Notes: generated from the letters alone by a model not told the origin. A stretch of 6,896 nucleotides of DNA from Burkholderiales bacterium (GCA_005800795.1 SYEN01000484.1:1-6896); one strand, 5' to 3'; counted from the stretch's first letter, positions 1 to 6,796 are shown. Numbers and translations: made by a program.

Positions 1-1416
1 GAACTCGTGATACAGCGTGATCACTTCGTCGTGCGTGAACTGCGCGGGCTGGCCGCTAGTGCCACCAATAGGCGCAGAAAAATTGCAGTTCAAGTAAGCC
101 ACCGGCGCCTGTATACCATTGGCACCCGCAGCCAGCCGCCGCCGCGTAATGGCATCATCCATCCACGCGCCGCCGCGCTTGGTTCTGCGCGCGTAGAGGT
201 CGAGATAGAACTGCCCGACCAGCGCGCCGGATTTATCGTGGATCGAATAAAAGCGCACGTCGTCGTGCCAGCGCGGCGCTTCGGTCGGCGTGATAGTCAA
301 GCCATACAGCGTTTCGATCAGTTTGAACATGCCCGGCACCACCGTGGTTTCGGGCAGATACTGCTTCACTTCCTGCTCCGAAAACGCGTAGCGCGCCACG
401 CGCAGTTTTTCCGACACGTAGGGAATGTCCCACGCAGCGATTTCGTGCATGCCGAGTTCGGTGCGGGCAAAATCTTTCACTTCTTGCAAGTCGCGCTCCG
501 CGTACGGCTTGGCACGCACGGCGAGGTCATTGAGGAACTTGATCACCTGCGCAGGCGACTCCGCCATCTTCGGTTCCAGCGAATACTCGGCGTAATTGTT
601 AAAGCCCAACAGTTGCGCCAACTCGCGGCGCAGTTTGACGATATCCGCGATCAGCGGCGTGTTGTCGAGCTTGGCCTCGCCAAATTCCGAAGCGCGCGTG
701 CTCGACGCTTTGTACATCAGCTCGCGCAGCGCCCGGTCATCGGCGTACTGCATCACCGGCAGATACGAAGGCGTATGCAAGGTGAATTTCCAGCCGGGCT
801 TCTTGTCCGCTTCAGCGGCTTCGCGCGCGGCCTGGCGGCTGTCGTCGGGCAAACCGGCCAAGCCTTTTTCATCGTCGATGAAATGCGCGAACGCGTTGGT
901 GGCATCCAGCACGTTGTCCGAAAAGCGCGACGACAGTTCCGACAGTTTTTCGCAGATTGCCTTGAAGCGCACCTTCTTGTCCGCCGGCAACTCAGCGCCG
1001 CCCAGGCGAAAATCCCGCAACTCGTTTTCGATGATTTTTTGCTGCGCCGGCGACAGAGCGCTATATTCAGAGGATGATCGTAACTGTTTGTTTTTATTGA
1101 ATAATTTTTCGTTCTGTCCCAGCTCGGTGTAATACGCCGTGAGCCTGGGCAAATTGCCGTTGTAAACCTCGCGCAGCTCGGCGCTGTTCATTACCGCATT
1201 CAGATGCCCCACCTGCCCCCATGCGCGATTCAACCGCTCGTTGACGTTTTCCAGCGGCTCAATGAAATCGAGCCACGTCGCGGGTGTAGCAACGGCGGAC
1301 ACTTTTTCGATCACCGCGTTGCACTCGGCCAGCAGCGCATCGACAGCGGGGGTCACGTGTTCGGTCTTGAAATCCGCAAAGCGCGGCAGACCGGAAAAAT
1401 CCAGTAATGGGTTCAT
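1..1416 (-). CDS. prlC: Oligopeptidase A (M3 family zinc metallopeptidase), N-terminal 472 residues, cut by window edge
   Basis: Cytoplasmic zinc endopeptidase of the thimet-oligopeptidase (M3) family. Known members degrade short peptides, including cleaved signal peptides. The reading frame is uninterrupted from ATG 1416-1414 to base 1. It opens MNPLLDFSGLPRF, the typical oligopeptidase A N-terminus, and continues through family-like stretches such as WKFTLHTPSYLPVMQYA and GQFYLDLYARRTKRGGAWM. The last residues in the window are LYHEF, so the edge falls inside the HExGH zinc motif: the first metal His and the catalytic Glu are visible, while the second His and the rest of the catalytic domain lie outside. 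The family is usually near 680 residues, so about 200 are missing by truncation of the window, not by damage. The ribosome site before the ATG is weak. The Bug-family gene upstream in the same orientation ends 78 bases away, so co-transcription is possible but nothing suggests a shared function. Confidence 0.95.
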   Translation of the reverse strand, partial: MNPLLDFSGLPRFADFKTEHVTPAVDALLAECNAVIEKVSAVATPATWLDFIEPLENVNERLNRAWGQVGHLNAVMNSAELREVYNGNLPRLTAYYTELGQNEKLFNKNKQLRSSSEYSALSPAQQKIIENELRDFRLGGAELPADKKVRFKAICEKLSELSSRFSDNVLDATNAFAHFIDDEKGLAGLPDDSRQAAREAAEADKKPGWKFTLHTPSYLPVMQYADDRALRELMYKASSTRASEFGEAKLDNTPLIADIVKLRRELAQLLGFNNYAEYSLEPKMAESPAQVIKFLNDLAVRAKPYAERDLQEVKDFARTELGMHEIAAWDIPYVSEKLRVARYAFSEQEVKQYLPETTVVPGMFKLIETLYGLTITPTEAPRWHDDVRFYSIHDKSGALVGQFYLDLYARRTKRGGAWMDDAITRRRLAAGANGIQAPVAYLNCNFSAPIGGTSGQPAQFTHDEVITLYHEF

Positions 1417-1494
1417 GGGGCTATCCAGCTTATCACTCAAAAGAAGGCTGGCCAGTTTAGCAGAACGCCGATGGTGACAGGCAGGCGGCCTAGG

Positions 1495-2472
1495 TCAATC
1501 GACCTTGATATTGGCCGTTTTTTGCACGCGCCCCCATTTCTCGATTTCCGCGCGAATGTAGGCGCCGAACTGATCAGGCGTGGATGGTGCGGGATCGAGA
1601 CCCTGTTCCATGAATCGGTCGCGCACTTCTTTTTGCGCCAGTGTTTTCATCAACGCTTCCGACAGTTTCGTTATCGCCGAGGGCGGTGTTCCCGTGGGCA
1701 CCAACAAGCCCTGCCAACCGTTCGCATCGAAGCCCTTGAGGCCCTGCTCCTCGAACGTAGGCACGTCGGGTAACGCCGCGATACGCACGTTCTTGGTGAC
1801 GGCGATCGGGCGCAAGCGGCCCGACTTGATATAGGGCATGGTGACCGACGTGGCGTCGATGATGAGATCGACCTGACCGCCGATGAGATCAGTCACTGCC
1901 GGGCCGCTGCCCTTGTACGGCACCAGCAGCAGGTCGATGCCCGCCCGCCCTTTGAGCATCTCGGACGAGAAGTGCGCGGTGGAGCCCAGTCCGGCCACGG
2001 CTACACTCAATTTGCCGGGATTCCTTTTCGCGAAAGCAATGAATTCCTTCAGCGACTTCGCCGGCACCGAAGGGTGCACCGCCATAAGTTGCGTGCTGGA
2101 AGCAATCTGGCCGACTGCCGCAAAATCCTTCAGTGCATTGTAAGGCAGCTTCGGATACACCACCGGGTAAAGCCCCATGGTGCCGGTGTTGCCGAGAAAA
2201 ATCGTATAGCCGTCGGCGGGTTGCCGCGCGGCGTACTCGGCGCCGACGATGCCTGCGGCACCCGTGCGGTTGTCGATGACCAGCGGCGCGCCGAGATACT
2301 CGCTAAAGCGCGGTTGAATCACGCGCGCCAGAAAATCCAGGTTGCCGCCGGGCGGGAAGGGCACCACGAAGCGGATCGGACGGTTAGGATAGTTCGATTG
2401 AGCCTGCGCGTTCGCGCCCACGGAACAAATCAAACTGGCGATGAGCAACAGTACGCGGGTGAGAAATTTCAT
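1495..2472 (-). CDS. Bug/TctC-family periplasmic solute-binding protein (tripartite tricarboxylate transporter type)
   Basis: A 325-residue extracytoplasmic binding receptor of the Bug family. Known members bind carboxylates or related small acids, either for TctAB-type membrane transporters or for sensing. The start has a short Lys/Arg n-region, a hydrophobic core (about residues 6-19) and an AxA-type signal peptidase I site near residues 20-24 (GANAQA). Family signatures follow: YPNRPIRFVVPFPPGG at about 28-43, the GAAGIVGAEYAA...PADGYT stretch, VPYKGSGPAVTDLIGGQVDL in the middle, and GRLRPIAVT. Length is normal and no lesion is seen. ATG 2472-2470 is supported by GGAGG seven bases upstream. 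No TctA or TctB membrane gene lies nearby, so this is an orphan receptor, as is common for Bug proteins in Burkholderiales. The ligand cannot be told from sequence. The IS110 remnant lies directly upstream, so the original promoter region may have been altered. Confidence 0.93.
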   Translation of the reverse strand: MKFLTRVLLLIASLICSVGANAQAQSNYPNRPIRFVVPFPPGGNLDFLARVIQPRFSEYLGAPLVIDNRTGAAGIVGAEYAARQPADGYTIFLGNTGTMGLYPVVYPKLPYNALKDFAAVGQIASSTQLMAVHPSVPAKSLKEFIAFAKRNPGKLSVAVAGLGSTAHFSSEMLKGRAGIDLLLVPYKGSGPAVTDLIGGQVDLIIDATSVTMPYIKSGRLRPIAVTKNVRIAALPDVPTFEEQGLKGFDANGWQGLLVPTGTPPSAITKLSEALMKTLAQKEVRDRFMEQGLDPAPSTPDQFGAYIRAEIEKWGRVQKTANIKVD

Positions 2473-2479
2473 GGTGACG

Positions 2480-2484
2480 CCTCC
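2480..2484 (-). promoter_or_regulatory. Ribosome binding site of the Bug-family gene
   Basis: GGAGG on the minus strand, seven bases from ATG 2472-2470. It is an almost ideal Shine-Dalgarno sequence and fixes the start codon of the binding protein. Confidence 0.75.
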
Positions 2485-2576
2485 GTTTCGGCCATCCTAC
2501 CCGAACTCAGCGAACGCGTCAGTCTGCTACAGCAATGCGCTTCGGCGAGCTACTTGAGTTCGTGTGCGATCCGCTA

Positions 2577-2611
2577 AAGTGTCACAATCCGTCAAGGTGT
2601 CAGATACCGTC
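2577..2611. repeat. Imperfect tandem repeat at the 3' end of the IS110 remnant
   Basis: Two adjacent copies of a 17-18 base unit, AAGTGTCACAATCCGTC (2577-2593) and AAGGTGTCAGATACCGTC (2594-2611), agree at about 14 positions. The second copy contains the transposase stop codon (2602-2600). The position suggests it belongs to the element's 3' end or to its target junction. It may equally be a chance micro-duplication. Confidence 0.45.
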
Positions 2612-3633
2612 TTGCAAATCAAGCCGTGGCATGGCCCGTGCTGGATCGAACGGCTTGCCGGACTTGATGACGCCGTAGATGAAACGGGCTGGCTTACGCA
2701 TCACTGCCCCGATCTCCGCCCTGGGCGTCAGCCCATTTTGGCCCAACCGGTCGCCAAATGTTTTCAGCGCTGCGTTGTGTCGGCGCGCAACCAAGCCCGG
2801 CATGTAAAGCGCGTGGCGCAGCGCCTTGTGCCCGGCCCGGCTCATCATCGCGCGCCCGCGCACCGATGTTCCTGAAAGTCGTCGACGCTGGATTAAGCCG
2901 ATAAAAGCCACGAACGCCTTGGCTTTGTCAAACCGCCGCACGTCCCCCGCATAGGCCAGCACCTTAGCCACCGTGCTCTGACCGCTGCCCGGGATGCTGG
3001 CGATGATTTCGCCATCGGCCTTCAGTGCCGGGTGCCACTCGATGTGATCATCAATGTCCTGCTCCAACTCGGTGATTTGCTCGTGCAGCCAACGGATGTG
3101 CGCTTGAACAGGCGCCATCACCTCACTGTGCCCGCTCGCCTCAAGCGCTTCCACTCGATTCAGTTCTTGTTGACGCATATCCTTGAGCGTCTGCAGCCGA
3201 TCCACCCGCGCCCGTAGCTGCCAGATCGCCAGCGAACGGGGTTCCCACAAAGCAGGATTCATCGCCGCGCAAAAACACCCGAGCAACGCTGCATCAGCCC
3301 GATCCGTCTTGTTCCTTGCAAGCTCCCCTTGGGCGAAGCCTTTGATGCGTGCCGGATTGACCACGCTGCGCTTCCAGCCGCCCGTTACCCGTTTGCTGGC
3401 CAAGGCTTCCGAATAGGGGTCGGTCGCCTCCAGGCACACGTGCGTTGCCCCGGACTGCAATCACGCTCGATCAGCCACCGCTGCAGTTCGCGGTGACCCG
3501 TCACGGTATTGTCAAAACCCTTCGCTTTGCCCTTGCCGTTCAGAATCAACAGCAAATCCACCTTCTACTCCGTCACATCCATACCGGCGACCGCGTCTTG
3601 AGTAACCGCGTTCTGGTTAATCGTTGTGACCTT
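2600..3633 (-). pseudogene. IS110-family transposase, inactivated by a nonsense codon and a frameshift
   Basis: Remnant of a DEDD-type recombinase of the IS110 family. The longest open part (from 3460, 286 codons) carries the RuvC-like half with LEAT, GFAQGELARNKTDRADA (the paired acidic residues) and the C-terminal Transposase_20 half with SIPGSGQSTVAKVLAYAGD and RLSGTSVRGR. It ends in the family-like tail YGVIKSGKPFDPARAMPRLD. The N-terminal part reads in another frame from about 3633: VTTINQNAVTQDAVAGMDV, then a TAG stop at 3567-3565 where the family has a short residue run before KVDLLLILNGK. It continues to LQRWLIERDCS. The two frames meet near 3446-3470 and are off by one base, which fits a single-base deletion. 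The expected start position reads AGG and no ATG is in frame there. With two or more independent lesions, no active transposase can be made. Confidence 0.88.
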
Positions 3634-3842
3634 CCTCGTATGCAGGCTTACGCATGCCGGCTCAGTCATGAAACCCGACAGCGACAGCCTAAGTTACGTT
3701 CGGACTTTACAAACGAGAAACGGACAAGCGCGCTTATCTGACCCACGGGCTGTGCAACACCGCCCTAAGTCTTGCCAGCATCGTCCCGCCCGACCGGTCT
3801 CGACTGCACAGCACACAAGTCCTTGCGCAGCGCTGCGAGCGC

Positions 3843-3920
3843 TTCAACTGGGCGATACGTGCCCCCGGCGCGTGGGGGCATTTGCGCGGGCAAATCTACC
3901 TCGGGGACAATGCGTTTGGC
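3843..3920 (+). pseudogene. Fragment resembling the C-terminus of a REP-associated tyrosine transposase (RAYT, Y1 type)
   Basis: In one plus-strand frame the bases read APGAWGHLRGQIYLGDNAF, ending near 3917. This closely matches the conserved C-terminal signature of Y1-transposase-like RAYT proteins, typically a WE-LRGQIYLGDEAF pattern. The upstream codons (RFNWAIR) fit less well. Neither the catalytic HUH motif nor the tyrosine region is present, so this is at most the last tens of residues of a lost gene. The match is short and recognised from memory. No REP palindromes were seen nearby. Confidence 0.42.
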
Positions 3921-3961
3921 GTGCCCTATGCGACCGTTGCCGGGCAGTCAATCGCAGGTAA

Positions 3962-4132
3962 TGCTATGACGCAAGGCCTGATGCCACGCGGCACACCGTG
4001 CCCGTACCCGCCGGCAGTTACGTGATCCATCGTGCCAAGGGCATTCATTACGATGGCGCGAAGGACGAAGAAACCATCATTCAGGTGTGGGGCATGGGGC
4101 CTGCTACATCCACGCCCGCGGAAGGCAAGTAA
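3962..4132 (+). pseudogene. C-terminal fragment of a cupin-domain protein
   Basis: The only plus-strand coding trace with a natural end. The frame opens after a TAA at 3959-3961 and reads YDARPDATRHTV, VPAGSYVIHRAKGIHYDGA, KDEETIIQVWGMGPATSTP, then stops at TAA 4130-4132. The PAGSYVIH...HYDGAKDEE...GMGP pattern is the last strand pair of a small single-domain cupin, with a conserved His. The first cupin motif with the other metal ligands is absent. A neighbouring frame reading GNAM joins it near 3965 with a one-base offset, so a frameshift may have preceded the truncation. No start codon or ribosome site is available. It is a dead remnant, probably cut by the same rearrangement that left the transposase fragments. 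Confidence 0.6.
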
Positions 4133-4244
4133 CACGCTTTACCACGATCACTGCTTCACGGCCAATTTCTGGATCTGGTTTGCCTACTACCCATACGGAC
4201 GCAAAGGGTAAATCCCGCAAACAACGAAGAACAACCCAAACCGC

Positions 4245-4655
4245 TCAGGCTGCCGTAGCAGCCTCCTTCATTACTCCGGCGAGCACACCATAGGTTTCAG
4301 TCCAGGCTTCGCGCACAGCCGGTGTAAATTCAGCACCCAATCCCGCGTCGAGCGTCGAGAGCAGCGCACTACCCACGGTATCGTAGTCTTTCAACGCCAC
4401 ACCATAACCGGCGTGGCGTTTACCCAGTGCCTGTACCGCGTGAACGAGTTGCTCAAGGTTGTCCAATCCACGGACAGCGACGGCGATCATTTGCATTAAT
4501 TTCTTGCCTTGCTCTTTCATGTCGCCCTTAAAAAGGGGTTTTAAAGCGGGGTCCAGTGTAAAAAGCTTGTCATAAAAAATTGCTGCGGCCGCATCGGAAA
4601 TGCTGGCAACCTTTGCAAACGATGTTTGCACTAATACAATTTTATGTGGATCCAT
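4245..4655 (-). CDS. Single-domain haemoglobin (bacterial globin, flavohaemoglobin-like haem domain)
   Basis: A 136-residue globin with no reductase domain, expected to bind haem in the cytoplasm. Family roles include O2 binding, NO detoxification and redox support of oxygenases. It starts MDPHKIVLVQTSFAKV (A helix), followed by IFYDKLFTLDPALKPLF (B to CD region, with the conserved CD-corner Phe) and EQGKKLMQMIAVAV (E helix). LGKRHAGYGV holds the proximal F8 histidine, His81. The last part is EFTPAVREAWTETYGVLAGVM (G-H region). Length is normal for a single-domain globin. ATG 4655-4653 is chosen because the globin fold begins there, although the frame stays open further upstream without globin similarity. 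The ribosome site is weak (GAG about ten bases upstream). It lies 91 bases downstream of the Rieske oxygenase on the same strand and is probably in the same transcript. Ligand chemistry cannot be settled from sequence. Confidence 0.9.
   Translation of the reverse strand: MDPHKIVLVQTSFAKVASISDAAAAIFYDKLFTLDPALKPLFKGDMKEQGKKLMQMIAVAVRGLDNLEQLVHAVQALGKRHAGYGVALKDYDTVGSALLSTLDAGLGAEFTPAVREAWTETYGVLAGVMKEAATAA
4247..4264 (-). terminator. UACG-tetraloop hairpin overlapping the globin stop, possible terminator
   Basis: On the minus strand, AGGCTGC-TACG-GCAGCCT forms a perfect 7-bp stem closed by a C(UACG)G loop, one of the exceptionally stable UNCG tetraloops. It covers the last globin codons and the TGA. 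What follows is only moderately T-rich (GGTTTGGGTTGTTC), so intrinsic termination would be weak. It may instead act as a 3' stabilising hairpin at the end of the operon. Confidence 0.4.
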
Positions 4656-4746
4656 TAGGGGTCTCGTGTGGGTTGAGGAACCTGTAATCAGGGCGTCGCA
4701 GACTCGGTTTAATCGAAAGGCACGTTTACTGGAAGCCGCCTGCCTA

Positions 4747-5976
4747 CTACGCAGCAGGCAGGGCTGCGAGATAACGGTGCAGCAGCCACGCATTGAACTG
4801 GACCAGTGTTTTTTCCAGTGGTCCATAAATGCCAGTTGGCTTGTAGCGCGAATTTTTCCCCTCCTGCATGGCAAGGTTGATGGGCAGATCCTGCGCCCAT
4901 ATCTTGCTAGCGCCCTCAAGTACCTGAGCGGATCGCTGCGCAAAATCAGGCAGATCAAGTGTGCTTCGGGGTAGCAGCCAGCCCCCGCCTGTGACCCGGT
5001 CATTGGCCGCCATGGTGCCTGTCGCGGATACCGCCGTGATGAGTTGATAGGCAATGACGTTGGGCGCAAACATCAGTGTCATTCCCGGCGGAATCATCGC
5101 AAAAGTCACGCGCTTGCGTTGCTCTGGGGCCAGTGTAGCGATAGCTGGAAATGCGGCTGCTTCGCCCCAGCCATCACGCATCATGCCGCCGTCGGATTTA
5201 AGCATGGGCACCGTTCGCACAATGGCGTTATCGGTGTCACTCATCGGTGTGAATGTCACGCCTCCATCGGGATGATTGCTGGGCGCGAAATCATGAGTAC
5301 CTTGATGCACGAACTCCGGATGGTAGGCGTCGGTAAAATTTTCGTAATGGAGTTTCCAGTTCCAAGGTAAGACTTTCTCGGCAGGAACAGGCGGCACCCC
5401 CACTAAATCAGCCGCCTCGTAATTGGCCCAGAACGGTTCAAGTTTTGTAAGGCTGGGGGCCAGAGCCGCCGCATTTTCATCCAGATTGATGAAGATGAAC
5501 CCATGCCACAACTCAATGCGAATGGTGGGCAGGCGTATGGTGCTACGTAGTTGCTGCAGCGTGGCAGGATCCCCCATGCGCGGCGCACCTTGTAGATGTC
5601 CATTCAGATCGTAGGACCAGAAATGTAAAGGACAGCGGAAGCTCCGGGCATGGCCTGACGTGCAGGTAATAATCTGGCCACGGTGCTGGCAGACAGCGCT
5701 GAACGCATTGATTTCGTTGTTCTGGTTGCGTACGACCAGCAGTTGCTCGCCCGCGATGCGGGCAGCCAGATAATCACCAGGTTTCGGAATTTGCTCGGCT
5801 CTGCCGACGCAGAGCCATGAACGGGCAAATACCGCATCCTGTTCGAAAGCGAAAAATGCATCGGATGTGTAGCATTCCCGTGGCAACATGGGCGCTTGGG
5901 CATCGCGTATTTCCATCGCGCTGAGTTGAGCGAAAATCGGTGCCAGCGGGCTGACGGGGGCAGCTGTAGTATTCAT
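4747..5976 (-). CDS. Rieske non-haem iron oxygenase, alpha (catalytic) subunit
   Basis: A 409-residue ring-hydroxylating-type oxygenase subunit. It takes electrons from a reductase or ferredoxin through its [2Fe-2S] Rieske centre to a mononuclear iron, where O2 oxidises the substrate. The Rieske motif is complete: Cys96-x-His98, 16 residues, then Cys115-x2-His118. The catalytic domain has YENFTDAYHPEFVH at 211-224, giving iron ligands His219 and His224 and the bridging Asp216 that links the two centres. Asp363 in IWAQDLPINLAMQEG is the likely third ligand. Family resemblance is to the single-component-oxygenase group that includes glycine betaine, carnitine and other N-dealkylating enzymes, but the substrate is not determined. 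ATG 5976 is preferred over the in-frame TTG at 5979 because AAGGA sits seven bases before it. It follows the DUF1989 gene by 51 bases. No reductase partner is in the window. Confidence 0.93.
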   Translation of the reverse strand: MNTTAAPVSPLAPIFAQLSAMEIRDAQAPMLPRECYTSDAFFAFEQDAVFARSWLCVGRAEQIPKPGDYLAARIAGEQLLVVRNQNNEINAFSAVCQHRGQIITCTSGHARSFRCPLHFWSYDLNGHLQGAPRMGDPATLQQLRSTIRLPTIRIELWHGFIFINLDENAAALAPSLTKLEPFWANYEAADLVGVPPVPAEKVLPWNWKLHYENFTDAYHPEFVHQGTHDFAPSNHPDGGVTFTPMSDTDNAIVRTVPMLKSDGGMMRDGWGEAAAFPAIATLAPEQRKRVTFAMIPPGMTLMFAPNVIAYQLITAVSATGTMAANDRVTGGGWLLPRSTLDLPDFAQRSAQVLEGASKIWAQDLPINLAMQEGKNSRYKPTGIYGPLEKTLVQFNAWLLHRYLAALPAA

Positions 5977-5983
5977 CAATTTA

Positions 5984-5988
5984 TCCTT
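5984..5988 (-). promoter_or_regulatory. Ribosome binding site of the Rieske oxygenase gene
   Basis: AAGGA on the minus strand lies seven bases before ATG 5976-5974. The in-frame TTG three bases earlier would be only four bases from it, which favours the ATG as start. Confidence 0.6.
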
Positions 5989-6003
5989 CCGCCATCATGG
6001 CGG
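5989..6003. repeat. Palindrome CCGCCATCATGGCGG between the DUF1989 and Rieske genes
   Basis: A perfect 15-base inverted repeat with 7-base arms around a central base. In mRNA it would fold as a 6-bp stem with a 3-base loop, ending directly beside the Rieske gene's ribosome site. It could stabilise or expose that site in the polycistronic message, or be a protein operator. There is no T-run, so it is not an intrinsic terminator. Confidence 0.35.
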
Positions 6004-6027
6004 CAGTAGAAAAGCGTTCGTAACAAA

Positions 6028-6789
6028 TCATTGCCAATGAATCACCCGAATCGGGGTCGGATTCCAGCCCGAGCATGGGTTATAAAACTGCGGGCAATTG
6101 GATAGGAGCGTCAGAACATCCTTTTCAGCAAGCAATTCGACGAAACCCCCTGGTAAAGACTTGCCATCTTCAATTTCCGCACTGCCGTCAGCATTCACTG
6201 GTACATTCATGAACCAGTTGATGTTGGCGTGAATATCCCGCGAACTCATCCCGTACAGCTTTAGAGCGGTCAGGAAATTGTCTCGGCAACTGCAGGTATT
6301 GGCGATACCATAACGCAATAGATTGACCTGATTGCTGCACGCGCCACCGATGGTATCGTGACCTCCAACGCTATCCTCGGTAACGGTCATCAGTACTTCA
6401 GCAATATCGGAATAAAGGCGAAAACCCGTGGAAACGTAGATGGTTCGATTTAGTTTGATGGAGTTCGCATTGTTGTAGCGAATCTCTTTGTTAGCTAGGT
6501 CGAAACACAAGAAGTCGACCGCCTGTTGCCCACCAAGATCAATAATACGCAAACGAGCGCCAGCCTTGATTTCCCTCGCGCAATAGTTTGCGCCAGCCGG
6601 AATCGTCTCTTCCGACAGTATTGTTCAGGGGATGGAAAGGGCAGCCGCTAGACGCCTGCCACCATCCTGTTTTTGTGCATCGGCCATTTTTTGCATGGCC
6701 AATGGGCGCATTCTCTCTGCCAGTTCACGGGCGAAGGCCGCCCGCTTTTCCTCACCTACGTTCTCACCTTCGAGCAATATGCCTGCCAA
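6028..6789 (-). pseudogene. DUF1989 protein (urea-carboxylase-associated / carboxyguanidine deiminase-like) interrupted by an in-frame TGA
   Basis: The DUF1989 family was long annotated as urea-carboxylase-associated or aminomethyltransferase-like. Paired members (CgdAB) are now known as carboxyguanidine deiminases in guanidine use. Here one frame runs 253 codons from TTG 6789-6787 to TGA 6030-6028, except for a TGA at codon 55 (6627-6625). Codons 1-54 are polar and probably helical (EEKRAAFARELAERM, QKMADAQKQDGGRRLAAA). After the TGA come ILSEETIPAGANYC and LRIIDLGGQQAVDFLCFDLA, the normal domain entry. Conserved motifs are intact: GGHDTIGGACS, CRDNFLTALKLYG, NINWFMNVPV, SNCPQFYNPC, WNPTPIRVI. 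The cysteines near 232 and 239, the GHD His near 144 and Cys151 are all present. No ATG or GTG and no ribosome site was found just after the TGA. The TTG near 6552 would cut into the first domain strand. It may be a recent nonsense mutant (CGA to TGA is a simple transition), a read-through gene, two genes with an unusual restart, or a sequencing error. Confidence 0.8.
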
Positions 6790-6796
6790 TTTAGTA

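Larger units (their letters stand above)
2577..3742 (-). mobile_element. Degenerate IS110-family insertion sequence (limits approximate)
   Basis: The element is defined by its transposase pseudogene. Limits are tentative: the low end is placed at the tandem repeat beside the transposase stop. The high end is placed at TATCTGAC (3735-3742), which is the inverted copy of GTCAGATA at 2599-2606. IS110 elements usually lack long terminal inverted repeats and make no target duplication, so the ends cannot be fixed from one copy. The 100 or so bases upstream of the transposase frame (3634-3742) contain no gene. In IS110-group elements the noncoding stretch before the transposase encodes the bridge (seeker) RNA that guides recombination. 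A decayed copy could lie here, but no convincing fold was worked out. Confidence 0.45.

Noticed and set aside
7..1132. Long open plus-strand frames over the first kilobase
   Set aside because: They are antisense to a full-length match to oligopeptidase A on the minus strand. Their Arg/His-rich composition is typical of shadow frames in GC-rich DNA.
1417..1494. CTGGCCAG palindrome in the gap between the Bug gene and prlC
   Set aside because: Short self-complementary sequence with no loop and no following T-run. Expected by chance in GC-rich DNA.
3626..3969. Plus-strand open frames of 65-111 codons across the debris patch
   Set aside because: They have no recognisable domain or ribosome site, and they are out of frame with the RAYT-like and cupin traces that do show protein similarity.
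4739..4762. CCTGCC...GGCAGG inverted repeat at the Rieske stop codon
   Set aside because: Six-base arms with a 12-base loop and no T-run. Too weak to call a terminator, and the globin follows in the same direction.
4656..5069. Upstream extension of the globin reading frame to 5069, giving 274 residues
   Set aside because: The added part overlaps the end of the Rieske gene in another frame and has no globin character. The globin A helix begins right after ATG 4655.
5977..5979. TTG as start of the Rieske gene
   Set aside because: It is only four bases from AAGGA, while ATG 5976-5974 has ideal seven-base spacing and is the stronger codon.
6550..6552. TTG 6552 as start of the DUF1989 protein (174 residues)
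   Set aside because: No ribosome site precedes it. It would also remove the conserved entry segment (ETIPAGANYC...AGAR), which is plainly coded just upstream in frame.
6625..6627. TGA read as selenocysteine
   Set aside because: The codon lies in a non-conserved linker before the domain, not at a known redox or catalytic Cys. No clear bacterial SECIS-type hairpin was seen right after it, and no selenocysteine member of DUF1989 is known to me.
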